Below are positions 52,175 through 61,589 of a DNA stretch of 64,000 bases, piece after piece. A program made the position numbers and the translations under genes. Numbering within the stretch: position 1 is the first letter of the stretch; the number at the start of each line of letters is the position of its first letter. Under the pieces are notes generated by a model. That model worked only from the letters and a program-made list of their open reading frames with translations. It searched no databases and was not told the origin of the DNA. The DNA is from Flavobacterium psychrotrophum (GTDB lineage: Bacteria > Bacteroidota > Bacteroidia > Flavobacteriales > Flavobacteriaceae): the NCBI RefSeq assembly GCF_003403075.1, contig NZ_CP031557.1, positions 1,488,001-1,552,000 on the forward strand, read 5' to 3'.

Positions 52175-54751
52175 ATGTACCCAGCTACAAGAACAGAACG
52201 CTTTTACGAGAATGTGCAGTTAAAATACCAGTTGTTTAACAGCATCTTTATAACATTGCCTTTTAGGGCTATAGATAACACAGGGGCATTGTTGCCGCTG
52301 TTTTCTGAACTTTGTGATGAAGGATTTAAACACGGTAAGAGCCCCGAAGAGATATTTAATGAGTTTTCTGATAAATACCTGCAGGAGTTTGATGAGGAAA
52401 AGAAAATAGGGCTGATGTTCCGTTTTATCCAATATGTAGAACGCCAGGTAGTGTTGTTTGATGCTATTGAAGATGCTGCATTTTCTACATTGCACAACCT
52501 TGAGGGAAGTGGTACCCTGCGTGAAGCCCGTGAAAAAGCAGAGACACACGGCAGTATGCCGGAGTTGCGGGAGTTTTTAGAAGACTTTAGCATTCGCCCG
52601 GTACTTACTGCGCACCCTACACAGTTTTATCCGGGATCTGTACTTGGTATTATTACAGATCTTACTGATGCTATCAAGAAAAATAACCTTACAGAGATAC
52701 AAACGCTGCTGGCTCAGCTTGGTAAAACACCATTTATCAAAAAAGAAAAGCCTACTCCGTTTGATGAGGCAGTAAGTTTACTGTGGTATTTAGAAAACGT
52801 GTTTTATAAGGCCGCAGGAGATATTTCGACCTATATTCAGGATGCCGTATATCAAGGTGAGCTATTGTCAGATCCTGTAATGTCTTTTGGCTTTTGGCCG
52901 GGTGGTGACCGCGATGGTAATCCATTTGTAACTACAGAAATTACGCTTAATGTTGCCGACAGGCTGCGTACTACCATACTTAAATGCTATTATAATGATA
53001 TTAGAAACCTTAAGAGGCATCTAACCTTTAATAGTGTGCATGATATGGTAGGCTTGCTGGAAGATAAGCTGTATCGCTCTGTATTCTATTCTAAAGGCGA
53101 TATATTTATTACTAAAGAAGAATTAAAAGAAGCGTTACTGGAAATCAGGGCTATTATTATAGAAAAACACCAGTCGTTATACCTGGATGAAGTTGATAAT
53201 CTTATTAATAAACTAAACCTTTTTGGTTTCCATTTTGCAACACTGGATATTCGCCAGAACAGTAAGATACATAATGCAGTTTTTGCTGATATCATAAAGT
53301 ATTTGCAGGAGCACCATGAGTTTGATGCAGATTACAATGACCTTGATGAAATAGGTAAGATAAAGGCATTGGGGACAATTAAAACTACAATTTCTCCTGA
53401 GCTTTTTGATGATGAGGATACCCGTAAAACACTGGAGTCGATACTGGCTATTAAAATCATTCAGGAGCGTAATGGTGAAAAGGGCAGCAACCGTTACATT
53501 ATAAGCAACAACGAGAGCGCGCTTAATGTATTAGAACTTCTTACCATGTTTTCACTATTGGGTTATAAAAACCCGCAGGTAGATATTATGCCGCTTTTTG
53601 AAACGGTAGACGACCTTGAAGATGCCGGCCATGTAATGCAGTTGTTATACGAAAACGACCGCTATGCTGCCCATCTTAAAAATCGTGGTAATAAGCAAAG
53701 TATTATGCTGGGCTTTAGCGATGGTACTAAAGATGGTGGTTACCTGATGGCTAACTGGGGTATTTTTAAAGCCAAAGAAAGCCTTACGCAAATGGCTAGG
53801 AGTCATGATGTTAAAGTAGTGTTTTTTGATGGTCGTGGTGGGCCACCGGCACGTGGAGGCGGTAAAACACACAAATTCTACGCATCATTAGGTAATACTA
53901 TCGAGAATAAAGAGATACAAATAACCATACAGGGGCAAACCATAAGCTCAAATTTTGGTACGCTTGATAGCTGCCGCTTTAACCTGGAGAATCTTTTGAG
54001 TGCCGGTATTACAAACGGTGTATTTAAAAAAGACGATAAAGAGTTTACCCAGGATCAGAAAGCGATGCTTGACGAACTTGCAAAACTTGGTTATGAAAAA
54101 TATATGGCTTTTAAAGGGCATCCTAAGTTTTTGCCGTACCTGGATCAAATGAGTACGCTAAACTATTATGCTAAAACAAACATAGGTAGCAGGCCAAGTA
54201 AGCGGAATAGTGGTACTGAGCTTGATTTTAGCGCACTTAGGGCTATACCGTTTGTAGGATCGTGGAGCCAGTTGAAACAGAATGTACCCGGATTTTTTGG
54301 CGTAGGTCACGCTTTAGGACAGTTTGAAAAAGAGGGCAGGTGGGAAGAGGTACAAAGCTTGTATCATGAGTCGCTGTTTTTTCGTACGTTGTTAGAAAAT
54401 AGTATGATGTCACTTAGTAAGTCATTTTTTCCGCTTACGGCATATATGAAAAATGACTCTGAATTTGGTGAGTTCTGGACCATTATTCACGAAGAGTATA
54501 AAGAAACAAGGCGTTTACTACTTAAACTTTCAGGGTATAAAGAGTTGATGGAAAACTATCCTGATGGATGGGCTTCTATAAAAGTACGCGAAAATATAGT
54601 ACTTCCTTTATTAACAATTCAGCAATACGCACTTACAAAAATAAGGCAGATAAAAAGTGGAAAAGGAGACGAAGGGATGCTGGAAACCTATGAAAAAATA
54701 GTAACCCGTTCGCTGTTTGGCAACATTAACGCAAGCCGCAATTCAGCTTAA
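52175..54751 (+). CDS. ppc: Phosphoenolpyruvate carboxylase
   Basis: The product has 858 residues, close to the usual 850-930. The catalytic histidine is in VLTAHPTQFYPGSV (about residue 147), and the other conserved loops are FWPGGDRDGNPFVT, GFSDGTKDGGYLMANWG, and FFDGRGGPPARGGGKTHKF. It fixes bicarbonate on PEP to make oxaloacetate, refilling the TCA cycle. It is followed 2 bp later by the DinB gene, with which it may be coexpressed. Confidence 0.97.
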   Translation: MYPATRTERFYENVQLKYQLFNSIFITLPFRAIDNTGALLPLFSELCDEGFKHGKSPEEIFNEFSDKYLQEFDEEKKIGLMFRFIQYVERQVVLFDAIEDAAFSTLHNLEGSGTLREAREKAETHGSMPELREFLEDFSIRPVLTAHPTQFYPGSVLGIITDLTDAIKKNNLTEIQTLLAQLGKTPFIKKEKPTPFDEAVSLLWYLENVFYKAAGDISTYIQDAVYQGELLSDPVMSFGFWPGGDRDGNPFVTTEITLNVADRLRTTILKCYYNDIRNLKRHLTFNSVHDMVGLLEDKLYRSVFYSKGDIFITKEELKEALLEIRAIIIEKHQSLYLDEVDNLINKLNLFGFHFATLDIRQNSKIHNAVFADIIKYLQEHHEFDADYNDLDEIGKIKALGTIKTTISPELFDDEDTRKTLESILAIKIIQERNGEKGSNRYIISNNESALNVLELLTMFSLLGYKNPQVDIMPLFETVDDLEDAGHVMQLLYENDRYAAHLKNRGNKQSIMLGFSDGTKDGGYLMANWGIFKAKESLTQMARSHDVKVVFFDGRGGPPARGGGKTHKFYASLGNTIENKEIQITIQGQTISSNFGTLDSCRFNLENLLSAGITNGVFKKDDKEFTQDQKAMLDELAKLGYEKYMAFKGHPKFLPYLDQMSTLNYYAKTNIGSRPSKRNSGTELDFSALRAIPFVGSWSQLKQNVPGFFGVGHALGQFEKEGRWEEVQSLYHESLFFRTLLENSMMSLSKSFFPLTAYMKNDSEFGEFWTIIHEEYKETRRLLLKLSGYKELMENYPDGWASIKVRENIVLPLLTIQQYALTKIRQIKSGKGDEGMLETYEKIVTRSLFGNINASRNSA

Positions 54752-54753
54752 AT

Positions 54754-55272
54754 ATGAAGATAACCGATATTAAAGAAGGTGAATATGCACCTTACCAAAT
54801 AAACTATTTAAACCTTGTAAGCGATGAGTGGACGCTTATAGAAGAACTTGAGGTTAGCCTTGCTAACTTTATTCATTTTGTAAGAGATATCCCGATGGAT
54901 AAATATGAATACCGCTATGCCGAAGGTAAGTGGGATATTAAAGATATTATTCAGCATGTTATAGATACTGAGCGTATTTTTGCTTACAGGGCGCTTCGCA
55001 TTGCCCGGGGAGATAAAACGCCTCTTCCTGGTTTTGAAGAGAATGATTACGCGATTTCGGCAAATGCAGGAAGAAGGCATTTACAGGAATTGCTTACAGA
55101 ATTATCATTGGTAAGGCAGTCGTCTATATTTTTATTTAAGTCGCTTACACAGGATGATCTTTTAAAGACAGGAACGGCAAGTGGTTACACAGTTTCAGTA
55201 AGGGCTTTGGGCTTTATCCTTATAGGGCATCAAAATCACCATGTCAAAATTTTTAAAGAAAGATATTTGTAG
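54754..55272 (+). CDS. DinB family protein
   Basis: The product has 172 residues of four-helix-bundle type with the metal-binding histidines of DinB/YfiT proteins: KWDIKDIIQHVIDTERIF and LIGHQNHHVKIFKERYL. The family includes thiol-dependent transferases. BshA (bacillithiol synthesis) is encoded next to it and DinB-type BstA enzymes use bacillithiol, so a bacillithiol-dependent role is plausible but not proven. Confidence 0.88.
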   Translation: MKITDIKEGEYAPYQINYLNLVSDEWTLIEELEVSLANFIHFVRDIPMDKYEYRYAEGKWDIKDIIQHVIDTERIFAYRALRIARGDKTPLPGFEENDYAISANAGRRHLQELLTELSLVRQSSIFLFKSLTQDDLLKTGTASGYTVSVRALGFILIGHQNHHVKIFKERYL

Positions 55273-55343
55273 TTATGCGGTGCAATTAAGATTGCTTATT
55301 TCACTTAAAAAGCACTGACCAAAACATATAAAGTTCATACTCT

Positions 55344-55368
55344 AAAAACGGCTTATGCCGTTTTTTTT
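55344..55368 (+). terminator. Rho-independent terminator of ppc-DinB
   Basis: AAAACGGC / GCCGTTTT with loop TTAT, then eight T in all. Confidence 0.92.
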
Positions 55369-55399
55369 CGTTAATTTCGTTACTTTATTCAAATTCATT

Positions 55400-56530
55400 A
55401 TGAAAATCGCAATAGTATGTTATCCCACCTTTGGCGGAAGCGGTGTTGTGGCTACAGAACTTGGCCTTGAACTCGCACGCCGTGGGCACGAAATACACTT
55501 TATAACCTACAGGCAGCCTGTTCGCCTGGCACTTTTAAACCCAAATATTCATTATCACGAAGTACACGTACCGGAATATCCGCTGTTTCATTATCAACCA
55601 TACGAACTGGCACTGAGTAGTAAACTGGTAGATATGGTAAAGTTGCACGGCATTGAGCTGCTGCATGTGCATTATGCCATACCGCATGCTTATGCCGGTT
55701 ATATGGCTAAGAAAATGCTGAAAGAGCAGGGTATACGCATACCTATGGTTACTACGCTGCACGGAACAGATATTACCCTTGTGGGTAACCACCCGTTCTA
55801 TAAGCCGGCTGTTAGCTTTAGTATAAACCACAGCGATGTAGTAACATCTGTATCTCAGGATTTAAAAGACGATACCTACAGGCTTTTTGACATTAAAAGG
55901 GAGATTTATGTTATTCCTAACTTTATAGAGGTTAAAAAGTCGAAAGTAGAGGCGCCATGCCAACGTTCTGCAATAGCAGGAGAAACCCAAAAGATCATTA
56001 CGCACATTAGTAACTTCAGGGAGGTGAAGCGCATTCCGGATGTTGTAAAGATATTTAATGAAATACAGAAAAAAATACCGGCTAAGCTAATGATGGTGGG
56101 AGATGGCCCGGAGCGTGAACCCGCAGAAAAACTAGTTGAAGAACTAGGGATTACAGATAAGGTTGTGTTCTTTGGTAATAGTCATGAAATTAACGAAATA
56201 CTTTGCCTGAGCGATTTATTTTTGCTGCCATCTCAAACCGAAAGTTTTGGACTTGCTGCGCTTGAAGCTATGGCTGTAGGTGTTCCTGTTATTTCTACCA
56301 ATTCAGGTGGGCTGCCGGAAGTTAACCGAGATGGATTTAGTGGTTACCTGGGTAATGTAGGCGACATAGATTATATGGCAGAAAAGGCGGTATCTATACT
56401 ATCTGACGAACATAAGCTTGCTGCTTTTAAGCAAAATGCGCTTGATGTAGCTAAAGAATTTGATATACAAAAGATTATGCCAATGTACGAAAATATTTAC
56501 CGCAGGGCGCTAAAACAGCAATTTGTATAG
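55400..56530 (+). CDS. bshA: N-acetyl-alpha-D-glucosaminyl L-malate synthase (bacillithiol synthesis)
   Basis: From the ATG at 55400 (MKIAIVCYPTFGGSGVVATELGL) the product has 376 residues, the BshA length. GT4-type fold with HVHYAIPHAYAGYMAKK, TTLHGTDITLVGNHP, and the donor site LFLLPSQTESFGLAALEAMA. It transfers GlcNAc from UDP-GlcNAc to L-malate, the first step of bacillithiol synthesis in the cytoplasm. The upstream in-frame extension contains the terminator hairpin and is not coding. Confidence 0.93.
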   Translation: MKIAIVCYPTFGGSGVVATELGLELARRGHEIHFITYRQPVRLALLNPNIHYHEVHVPEYPLFHYQPYELALSSKLVDMVKLHGIELLHVHYAIPHAYAGYMAKKMLKEQGIRIPMVTTLHGTDITLVGNHPFYKPAVSFSINHSDVVTSVSQDLKDDTYRLFDIKREIYVIPNFIEVKKSKVEAPCQRSAIAGETQKIITHISNFREVKRIPDVVKIFNEIQKKIPAKLMMVGDGPEREPAEKLVEELGITDKVVFFGNSHEINEILCLSDLFLLPSQTESFGLAALEAMAVGVPVISTNSGGLPEVNRDGFSGYLGNVGDIDYMAEKAVSILSDEHKLAAFKQNALDVAKEFDIQKIMPMYENIYRRALKQQFV

Positions 56531-56597
56531 CCTCAGGAAAATACTACAATACTGGCATGACTTTTGGGTTGGTATTAGAAATCAAAACCGAATAATT

Positions 56598-57029
56598 ATG
56601 AAACGATTGTTACAATTGGGCCTTATGGCTGTACTGCTCTCATCATGCAGTATTAATGTGTTAAACAACATGAATGCCAGTGTAGGAACAACTTTTGAAG
56701 TACTTAAGCAGGAAGTTTACGGCGGGTGGGATGATGAATCTAATCTTATTATCTCAAAACAATCTGAACTGGATAAGCTTTATAAAGAACTGAACCAGGG
56801 TGATGCACCTAAAATTAACTTTGAAACAAATAAAGTTGTGGCGCTTTTTATGGGGCAAAAAAGGACAGGAGGTTACAGTATAAGTGTAAGGAAGATTACT
56901 GTAAATGGTAACACCACAACTGTGTCTGTAAAACGCTCTACTCCTGAGGGCAATATGGTTACTATGGCGCTTACGGCACCATATTGTATTGCCATCATAC
57001 CTAATACAGAGAAAGTAGTTGTAGAATAG
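56598..57029 (+). CDS. PrcB-like lipoprotein
   Basis: From the ATG at 56598 the product has 143 residues: lipobox LLSSCS, then a small domain with VVALFMGQKRTGGYSISVRKI and LTAPYCIAIIPNTEKVVVE, the PrcB_C fold. PrcB is a component of the dentilisin protease complex of Treponema; homologues elsewhere are of unknown function. It begins 67 bp behind bshA and is followed by a terminator. Confidence 0.85.
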   Translation: MKRLLQLGLMAVLLSSCSINVLNNMNASVGTTFEVLKQEVYGGWDDESNLIISKQSELDKLYKELNQGDAPKINFETNKVVALFMGQKRTGGYSISVRKITVNGNTTTVSVKRSTPEGNMVTMALTAPYCIAIIPNTEKVVVE

Positions 57030-57045
57030 TACAATCGTCATTTAT

Positions 57046-57082
57046 AAAATCAAAACCCTGCCACTGGCAGGGTTTTGATTTT
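57046..57082. terminator. Bidirectional rho-independent terminator
   Basis: An 18-bp stem starting AAAATCAAAACCCTGCCA with a one-base loop and A/T tracts at both ends, between convergent genes. Confidence 0.92.
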
Positions 57083-57085
57083 AAA

Positions 57086-57439
57086 CTATATTTTTTCAAG
57101 GTTGTTGTGCCAGTTTTTATGATGTTCAAAATTACCATCGCGTAAAAACAGAAATGCGTGATCTAAAAGGGTTTCAAAATCGCTATTGGTGAAATCCCTG
57201 AATTTTTCAGCGCGCCTTCCTCCACCTTCAAAATATATAAATGTTACATCGCCGTTTGAACTGATTTCAACAGTTGCGGGGATGTTTCCAAAGTTCATCC
57301 ACACGGTTAGTCCGTTTCCGCTGGTATTATACTGGTAGGCAAAATCTATACCCTCCTTATCACAGCGGGTTGCCAGTTCTGCCGCATATTTGTCAAAACC
57401 TTTTTCGTTGATAAGGCTTTGTAATGTTTCGTTATTCAT
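57086..57439 (-). CDS. Small conserved protein of unknown function
   Basis: The ATG at 57439 (MNNETLQSLINEKGFDKY) gives 117 residues with no signal peptide. Strands VTFIYFEGGGRRAEKF and helix NSDFETLLDHAFLFL are visible. No family recognised. It lies 4 bp from the end of the endonuclease/phosphatase gene and probably shares its transcript. Confidence 0.65.
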   Translation of the reverse strand: MNNETLQSLINEKGFDKYAAELATRCDKEGIDFAYQYNTSGNGLTVWMNFGNIPATVEISSNGDVTFIYFEGGGRRAEKFRDFTNSDFETLLDHAFLFLRDGNFEHHKNWHNNLEKI

Positions 57440-57443
57440 GATT

Positions 57444-58283
57444 TTATTTTTCAATATTAATATCGGCAAGTACAGCCAGGTGGTCACTTAGATAATGTTT
57501 ATTATTGCTATCGCTTAATACCGCATATTTAGTAACGGTTACTCCCTTTTTAGGTACAAATATATAATCCAGTCGTTCTGTAACGGGTTTGTCAAATTCA
57601 AAGGCATTCCATGTTCCTGAAGGGCCGTGCTTAAGCTTTGATACCTGTTTGCTATCATCAAGTTCTGTCAAGATATGTTTAATGCTCTCATTATCATCTG
57701 TCAGGTTAAAATCTCCTGTAAGTACAAATGGTAACTTTTGTTTGTTTACTGCCTTAATTTTTTCAAGTATCATTTTAGCGCTTTCCATCCGGGCTACATT
57801 GCCTACATGATCAAAATGCGTATTGAAAACCCAAAACTTCTGCTTTGTTTTTATATTTTCAAAAAGTCCATAGGTGCATACGCGATTGTAGGCAGCATCC
57901 CAGCCTTTTGATGGTTTATCTGGTGTTGGTGAAAGCCAAAATGTATGATTCTCCAGAACCTTGAATTTAATTTTGTTATAAAAAATGGCGCTATGCTCGC
58001 CCTGGCTTTTGCCGTCATCACGGCCTACGCCAATGTAATCATAAGCGGTAAGCGTGCTGTCTAGATATGTCATTTGCTGTGGTAATGCTTCCTGCACACC
58101 CATAAAATCGGGTTCATAAAAAAGCACCTGGTTTGCCAGTAATGTTTTGCGTGCATCCCAGCGGTTATCGCCATCACTGGCAGCATCAAGCCGAAGGTTA
58201 TAGGTCATTACCCGTGTAGCCTGCGCCTGTGTTTTAGTAAATATTGTTAAAATGCAAAGGCTTAAAAATAAGTTTCTTATCAT
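57444..58283 (-). CDS. Secreted endonuclease/exonuclease/phosphatase family protein
   Basis: The product has 279 residues with signal peptide (MIRNLFLSLCILTIFTKTQAQ). EEP motifs: TYNLRLDAASDG, VQEALPQQMTYL (metal Glu), FNTHFDHVG, LTGDFNLTDD, and YLSDHLAVL (catalytic His). The exported family includes phospholipid and nucleic acid phosphodiesterases; which applies here is unknown. It is 12 bp downstream of the ABC ATPase gene. Confidence 0.9.
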   Translation of the reverse strand: MIRNLFLSLCILTIFTKTQAQATRVMTYNLRLDAASDGDNRWDARKTLLANQVLFYEPDFMGVQEALPQQMTYLDSTLTAYDYIGVGRDDGKSQGEHSAIFYNKIKFKVLENHTFWLSPTPDKPSKGWDAAYNRVCTYGLFENIKTKQKFWVFNTHFDHVGNVARMESAKMILEKIKAVNKQKLPFVLTGDFNLTDDNESIKHILTELDDSKQVSKLKHGPSGTWNAFEFDKPVTERLDYIFVPKKGVTVTKYAVLSDSNNKHYLSDHLAVLADINIEK

Positions 58284-58295
58284 GGTTAATGTTTT

Positions 58296-58958
58296 TTATG
58301 TATTTAAGTATCCAAGAGACGTAAGACCGGCTTCATTTTTTATGGAATGCAATGCTCCATCTTTCAGCAAAAAGTTTTTATTGCTAATTTCGAGTACGTC
58401 CTTATAGTAATGGTCGGTTACAATAATACCCTTTTTATGGGTAAGGCTAAATAAAAGTTCTTTTATCTTTTCTTTATATAATGGCTCAACCATCGAGAAG
58501 GGTTCATCAAGCAATAGGAATGGATGGGGTAGGTTTGCGATAAGCAAAAGTTCAAAATAACGCAACTCGCCCATAGACAACTTGCCTGCTACTATATTGG
58601 CTATCTTGTGAATATTTGGAGCATAGAAAATTTTGTCCTGCCCGGCGCTATCTGTAAAATATAGCGAAATTATATCTCTAACTTTTAAGTGTTTTGGCAG
58701 AAATTGATCTTGCGGTAAATAGCTTATCAACTGTTTTGAAATAACATCTTTTGTTTTTACTTCTGTACCATCATAGGTCAGTGTAATTTTTTCTGCTTTT
58801 TCTTTACCAAATAATATCTTTAAAAGCGTAGACTTACCACAACCATTACTGCCAAATAGCCCCAATATTTCACCCGTATTTAGTTCAAATGAAATATTGT
58901 TTAGCACAGTTTTATTGCTAAAAGACTTGGTGAGGTGTTGTATAGATAAATTATGCAT
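58296..58958 (-). CDS. ABC transporter ATP-binding protein
   Basis: The product has 220 residues with Walker A GLFGSNGCGKSTLL, signature KLSMGELRYFELLL, Walker B FLLLDEPFS and H-loop IIVTDH. The signature is LSMGE rather than LSGGQ. Its ATG shares one base with the stop codon of the 90-residue membrane protein gene upstream, so the two are translationally coupled and probably form one complex. Confidence 0.92.
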   Translation of the reverse strand: MHNLSIQHLTKSFSNKTVLNNISFELNTGEILGLFGSNGCGKSTLLKILFGKEKAEKITLTYDGTEVKTKDVISKQLISYLPQDQFLPKHLKVRDIISLYFTDSAGQDKIFYAPNIHKIANIVAGKLSMGELRYFELLLIANLPHPFLLLDEPFSMVEPLYKEKIKELLFSLTHKKGIIVTDHYYKDVLEISNKNFLLKDGALHSIKNEAGLTSLGYLNT

Positions 58959-59230
58959 TATAATAAGGCTATGATTGCCAGGAGTGGAAGCGCGATTGCC
59001 AAATTAAAAACAAAAGTTATAGTTATTAACCTGAGTTTGCTGTACCCAAGATTGTGATAAAAATAGTATTGATTTTGAAAATAAAAATTATAGCAAAGTA
59101 TCGCCAGACCAAGACCAAAAGTACAAAATACTACGGGCAGCCATATAAAGCCGCTAATAATTGCTACAATAAGTGAAACGGCACAGTTAAAAAGATTTAC
59201 CGTAAGGTAGTACGTAAAAAAAGCCTTCAA
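58958..59230 (-). CDS. 90-residue membrane protein partner of the ABC ATPase
   Basis: The product has 90 residues and three hydrophobic helices (about 4-30, 31-50 and 66-89), with few charges. It is far shorter than a normal ABC permease of five or six helices. Its stop codon shares one base with the ATPase start. A homo-oligomer could replace a normal permease, or a larger partner is encoded elsewhere. Confidence 0.75.
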   Translation of the reverse strand: MKAFFTYYLTVNLFNCAVSLIVAIISGFIWLPVVFCTFGLGLAILCYNFYFQNQYYFYHNLGYSKLRLITITFVFNLAIALPLLAIIALL

Positions 59231-59233
59231 TTA

Positions 59234-59545
59234 TTACTGCTTGTTGTGCGATAAAAGTTTTTTAATGATGCTGCTTTCTGCATTTCCTGTAAGTGCATCA
59301 TTTCCTGTAACAAGCAAACCTTTATGGCCTGTGTTCGACTCTATGCCATAAACCGTGGCCTCATCATCCGGGTTAGTAGCACCTTCATAAAAATATACAT
59401 GTACAATGTCAAAATCAGCATCGCCAAAACGGCCTGCATGGCTGGTAAGATAGTTGTCTTCAAGGTTAAAGTCTTCTGTAAAGCCTTTTTCGCGAAGTTC
59501 GTCTATGGCTTTAGCTACCGTGGCGTAGTGGTAAGTGATGCTCAT
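59234..59545 (-). CDS. Small conserved Bacteroidota protein
   Basis: The product has 103 residues: YHYATVAKAIDELREKGFTEDFNLEDNYL and VYFYEGATNPDDEATVYGIES, then TGHKGLLVTG. I recall this family as common in Bacteroidota and often misnamed phosphoribosylpyrophosphate synthetase; no PRPP synthase motif is seen. It is 3 bp before the membrane protein gene. Confidence 0.7.
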   Translation of the reverse strand: MSITYHYATVAKAIDELREKGFTEDFNLEDNYLTSHAGRFGDADFDIVHVYFYEGATNPDDEATVYGIESNTGHKGLLVTGNDALTGNAESSIIKKLLSHNKQ

Positions 59546-59612
59546 AATAGTAAGTTTTGCAGGTTAATACCCAAATTTACATAATTGATATTACATCTGC
59601 CACAACCGTGTG

Positions 59613-60131
59613 TTAATTTGTGGCGGTAATGCTGTAAAATTTAAACTTGCCGTTTACTTTTATAAATCGAAATGCCTGCCTTGTACCCGCATGACCCTTA
59701 GAAAGTTCGTTTGGAAGGTAGGTGTCTACCCATACGTCGTACACCCTGGTTTCTTTACTGTTGGCAGGTAATCCCGGCACCTTAAGGTTTTTGATGACAA
59801 CAGAGCTAAACCCATAGCCACGTTTTGATAATGCCCTGTAAATAGCCGATTTTGTAAAGCTCTTGCTCGCCCCCTCGAAATACTCGGCAGCGGGTACAAA
59901 AAATCCGGAAGGATTATATTCTCCCGCCTCAGCGCATTGCTCACATTCTACTTTAGATAAAGAAAGTGCAAGGAACTTTACCTGGTCGCCTTTTGTAAAA
60001 GCCTCTATAAGGCTTATAAAGGTTTTATCGAGTACATCCCACTCGTTATTGCTTTTTTGGGCAGTGGGAGCAGGATTTTGTGCATAAGCAAGGCTTGTAA
60101 GCAGGCAGAAAATAAAAACGATTTTTTTCAT
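59613..60131 (-). CDS. Secreted protein of unknown function
   Basis: The ATG at 60131 (MKKIVFIFCLLTSLAYAQ) gives 172 residues with a clear signal peptide. A conserved-looking pair CEQC and a segment RVYDVWVDTYLP follow. Length and position suggest an NTF2-like or similar small domain, but no family is recognised. Confidence 0.65.
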   Translation of the reverse strand: MKKIVFIFCLLTSLAYAQNPAPTAQKSNNEWDVLDKTFISLIEAFTKGDQVKFLALSLSKVECEQCAEAGEYNPSGFFVPAAEYFEGASKSFTKSAIYRALSKRGYGFSSVVIKNLKVPGLPANSKETRVYDVWVDTYLPNELSKGHAGTRQAFRFIKVNGKFKFYSITATN

Positions 60132-60174
60132 GTAGATGATAACAGCTTTTTGGCAAAAATAGTATTTATTATGA

Positions 60175-60201
60175 AACAAAAACGCCGGTTAGTACCAGCG
60201 T
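60175..60201 (-). terminator. Rho-independent terminator overlapping the DEAD-box helicase stop codon
   Basis: On the minus strand ACGCTGGT / ACCGGCGT (one wobble), loop ACTA, then a T run. The stem begins in the last codons of the helicase gene; its stop codon TAA is in the loop. Confidence 0.8.
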
Positions 60202-61478
60202 TTTTTATTTTTTTTAGATGCTTCAGATTTTCTTGAACCATCACCGCCGCCAGCGGGCTTTGCTTTCCCACTACGTTGGTTTGTATTTTTAGGTTTGTTG
60301 CGAAGATCTGGCTTTTGCCCTTCAGGCTTCGGTGCATTAGCATCAAAAGGATAAGGATGCCCATCTATAACCTTGATCTTCATTTTTATAAGTTTCTCAA
60401 TATCCTTAAGGTAGGTAAGTTCGTCGCTTCCGCAAAAAGATATGGCAAGTCCGCTGTTACCGGCGCGTCCTGTACGCCCTATACGGTGCACATACGTTTC
60501 AGGTATATTAGGCAGGTCAAAGTTTATAACATAAGGCAGGCTCTCAATATCAATACCACGGGCTGCAATATCTGTAGCCACAAGTACAGGTATCTCCTTG
60601 TTTTTAAAAGCATCAAGCACACGCTGGCGCGAGTTTTGCGATTTATCGCCGTGTATGGCACCACTTTCTACGCCGTTCTTTTTAAGCGCTTTAACAACAT
60701 TATCGGCACCGTGTTTTGTACGGGTAAATACCAATACGTTGTTAAGGCTTTCGTTGCGAATAAGGTGGTATAGTAGTTTACGCTTGTCTCCCTTATCTAC
60801 AAAATAGACCTGCTGCTTTACCTTTTCGGCCGTAGATGATATTGGTGTAACCGATACATACTGCGGCTTGGTAAGGAACGAATCTGCCAGTTCCCTGATA
60901 GGAATAGGCATTGTAGCAGAGAACAATAGCGTTTGCCTGTTTTCGGGCGTTAGCTTTATAATCTTTTTTACATCGTTAATAAAGCCCATGTCCAGCATTT
61001 GGTCGGCCTCATCAAGCACCAGGTGGTGCATGTGGTCAAGGTTTATATGGCCTTGTTTGTGCAGGTCGAGTAAACGCCCGGGCGTTGCCACCAGTACATC
61101 TACACCCTTTTTTAACTGGTCTACCTGAGATACCTGGTTTACACCACCAAAAATAGTCAACTGACGAATGTTAGTATACTTACCATACGTATCAAAGCTT
61201 TCGCCTATTTGCAGGGCAAGTTCGCGGGTAGGGGTTACTATAAGTGCACGAATGTATTTTACTTTTTTATTAGAGCCAACAATACGGTGAATGTTGTTGA
61301 TAATAGGAATAGCAAATGCAGCTGTTTTACCGGTACCCGTCTGGGCACAGCCCACAAGGTCAATACCTTCAAGAATGATAGGAATGGCTTGCTCTTGTAT
61401 AGGGGTAGGGGCTTCATAACCTTCTTCGGCTAGTGCCTGCTGTATATTTTTTATTAAATTAAGATCTTCAAATTTCAT
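60189..61478 (-). CDS. DEAD-box RNA helicase
   Basis: From the ATG at 61478 (MKFEDLNLIKNIQ) the product has 429 residues; a longer start at 61508 is less likely. Motifs: AQTGTGKTAAFAIP (I), TPTRELALQI (Ia), VATPGRLLDL, VLDEADQMLDMGF (II), LFSATMP (III), VATDIAARGIDIE, and HRIGRTGRAGNSG (VI). The basic, disordered tail (KSEASKKNKKRWY) is typical of RhlE-type helicases acting in ribosome assembly and cold growth. Confidence 0.95.
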   Translation of the reverse strand: MKFEDLNLIKNIQQALAEEGYEAPTPIQEQAIPIILEGIDLVGCAQTGTGKTAAFAIPIINNIHRIVGSNKKVKYIRALIVTPTRELALQIGESFDTYGKYTNIRQLTIFGGVNQVSQVDQLKKGVDVLVATPGRLLDLHKQGHINLDHMHHLVLDEADQMLDMGFINDVKKIIKLTPENRQTLLFSATMPIPIRELADSFLTKPQYVSVTPISSTAEKVKQQVYFVDKGDKRKLLYHLIRNESLNNVLVFTRTKHGADNVVKALKKNGVESGAIHGDKSQNSRQRVLDAFKNKEIPVLVATDIAARGIDIESLPYVINFDLPNIPETYVHRIGRTGRAGNSGLAISFCGSDELTYLKDIEKLIKMKIKVIDGHPYPFDANAPKPEGQKPDLRNKPKNTNQRSGKAKPAGGGDGSRKSEASKKNKKRWY

Positions 61479-61521
61479 AAGTACAGTACCGCTAATGGGT
61501 ACAAACAATTAGATTAAGCTG

Positions 61522-61529
61522 CAAAGGTA
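61522..61529 (-). promoter_or_regulatory. Candidate -7 box of the DEAD-box helicase
   Basis: TACCTTTG on the minus strand, an exact TAnnTTTG match 43 bp before the chosen ATG. This also argues for the ATG at 61478. Confidence 0.45.
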
Positions 61530-61589
61530 ATGATTTTAGGCGGGTTTTGCAGGTTTAGGAATAAAATGCTGATGGCTAAATAATTATGG

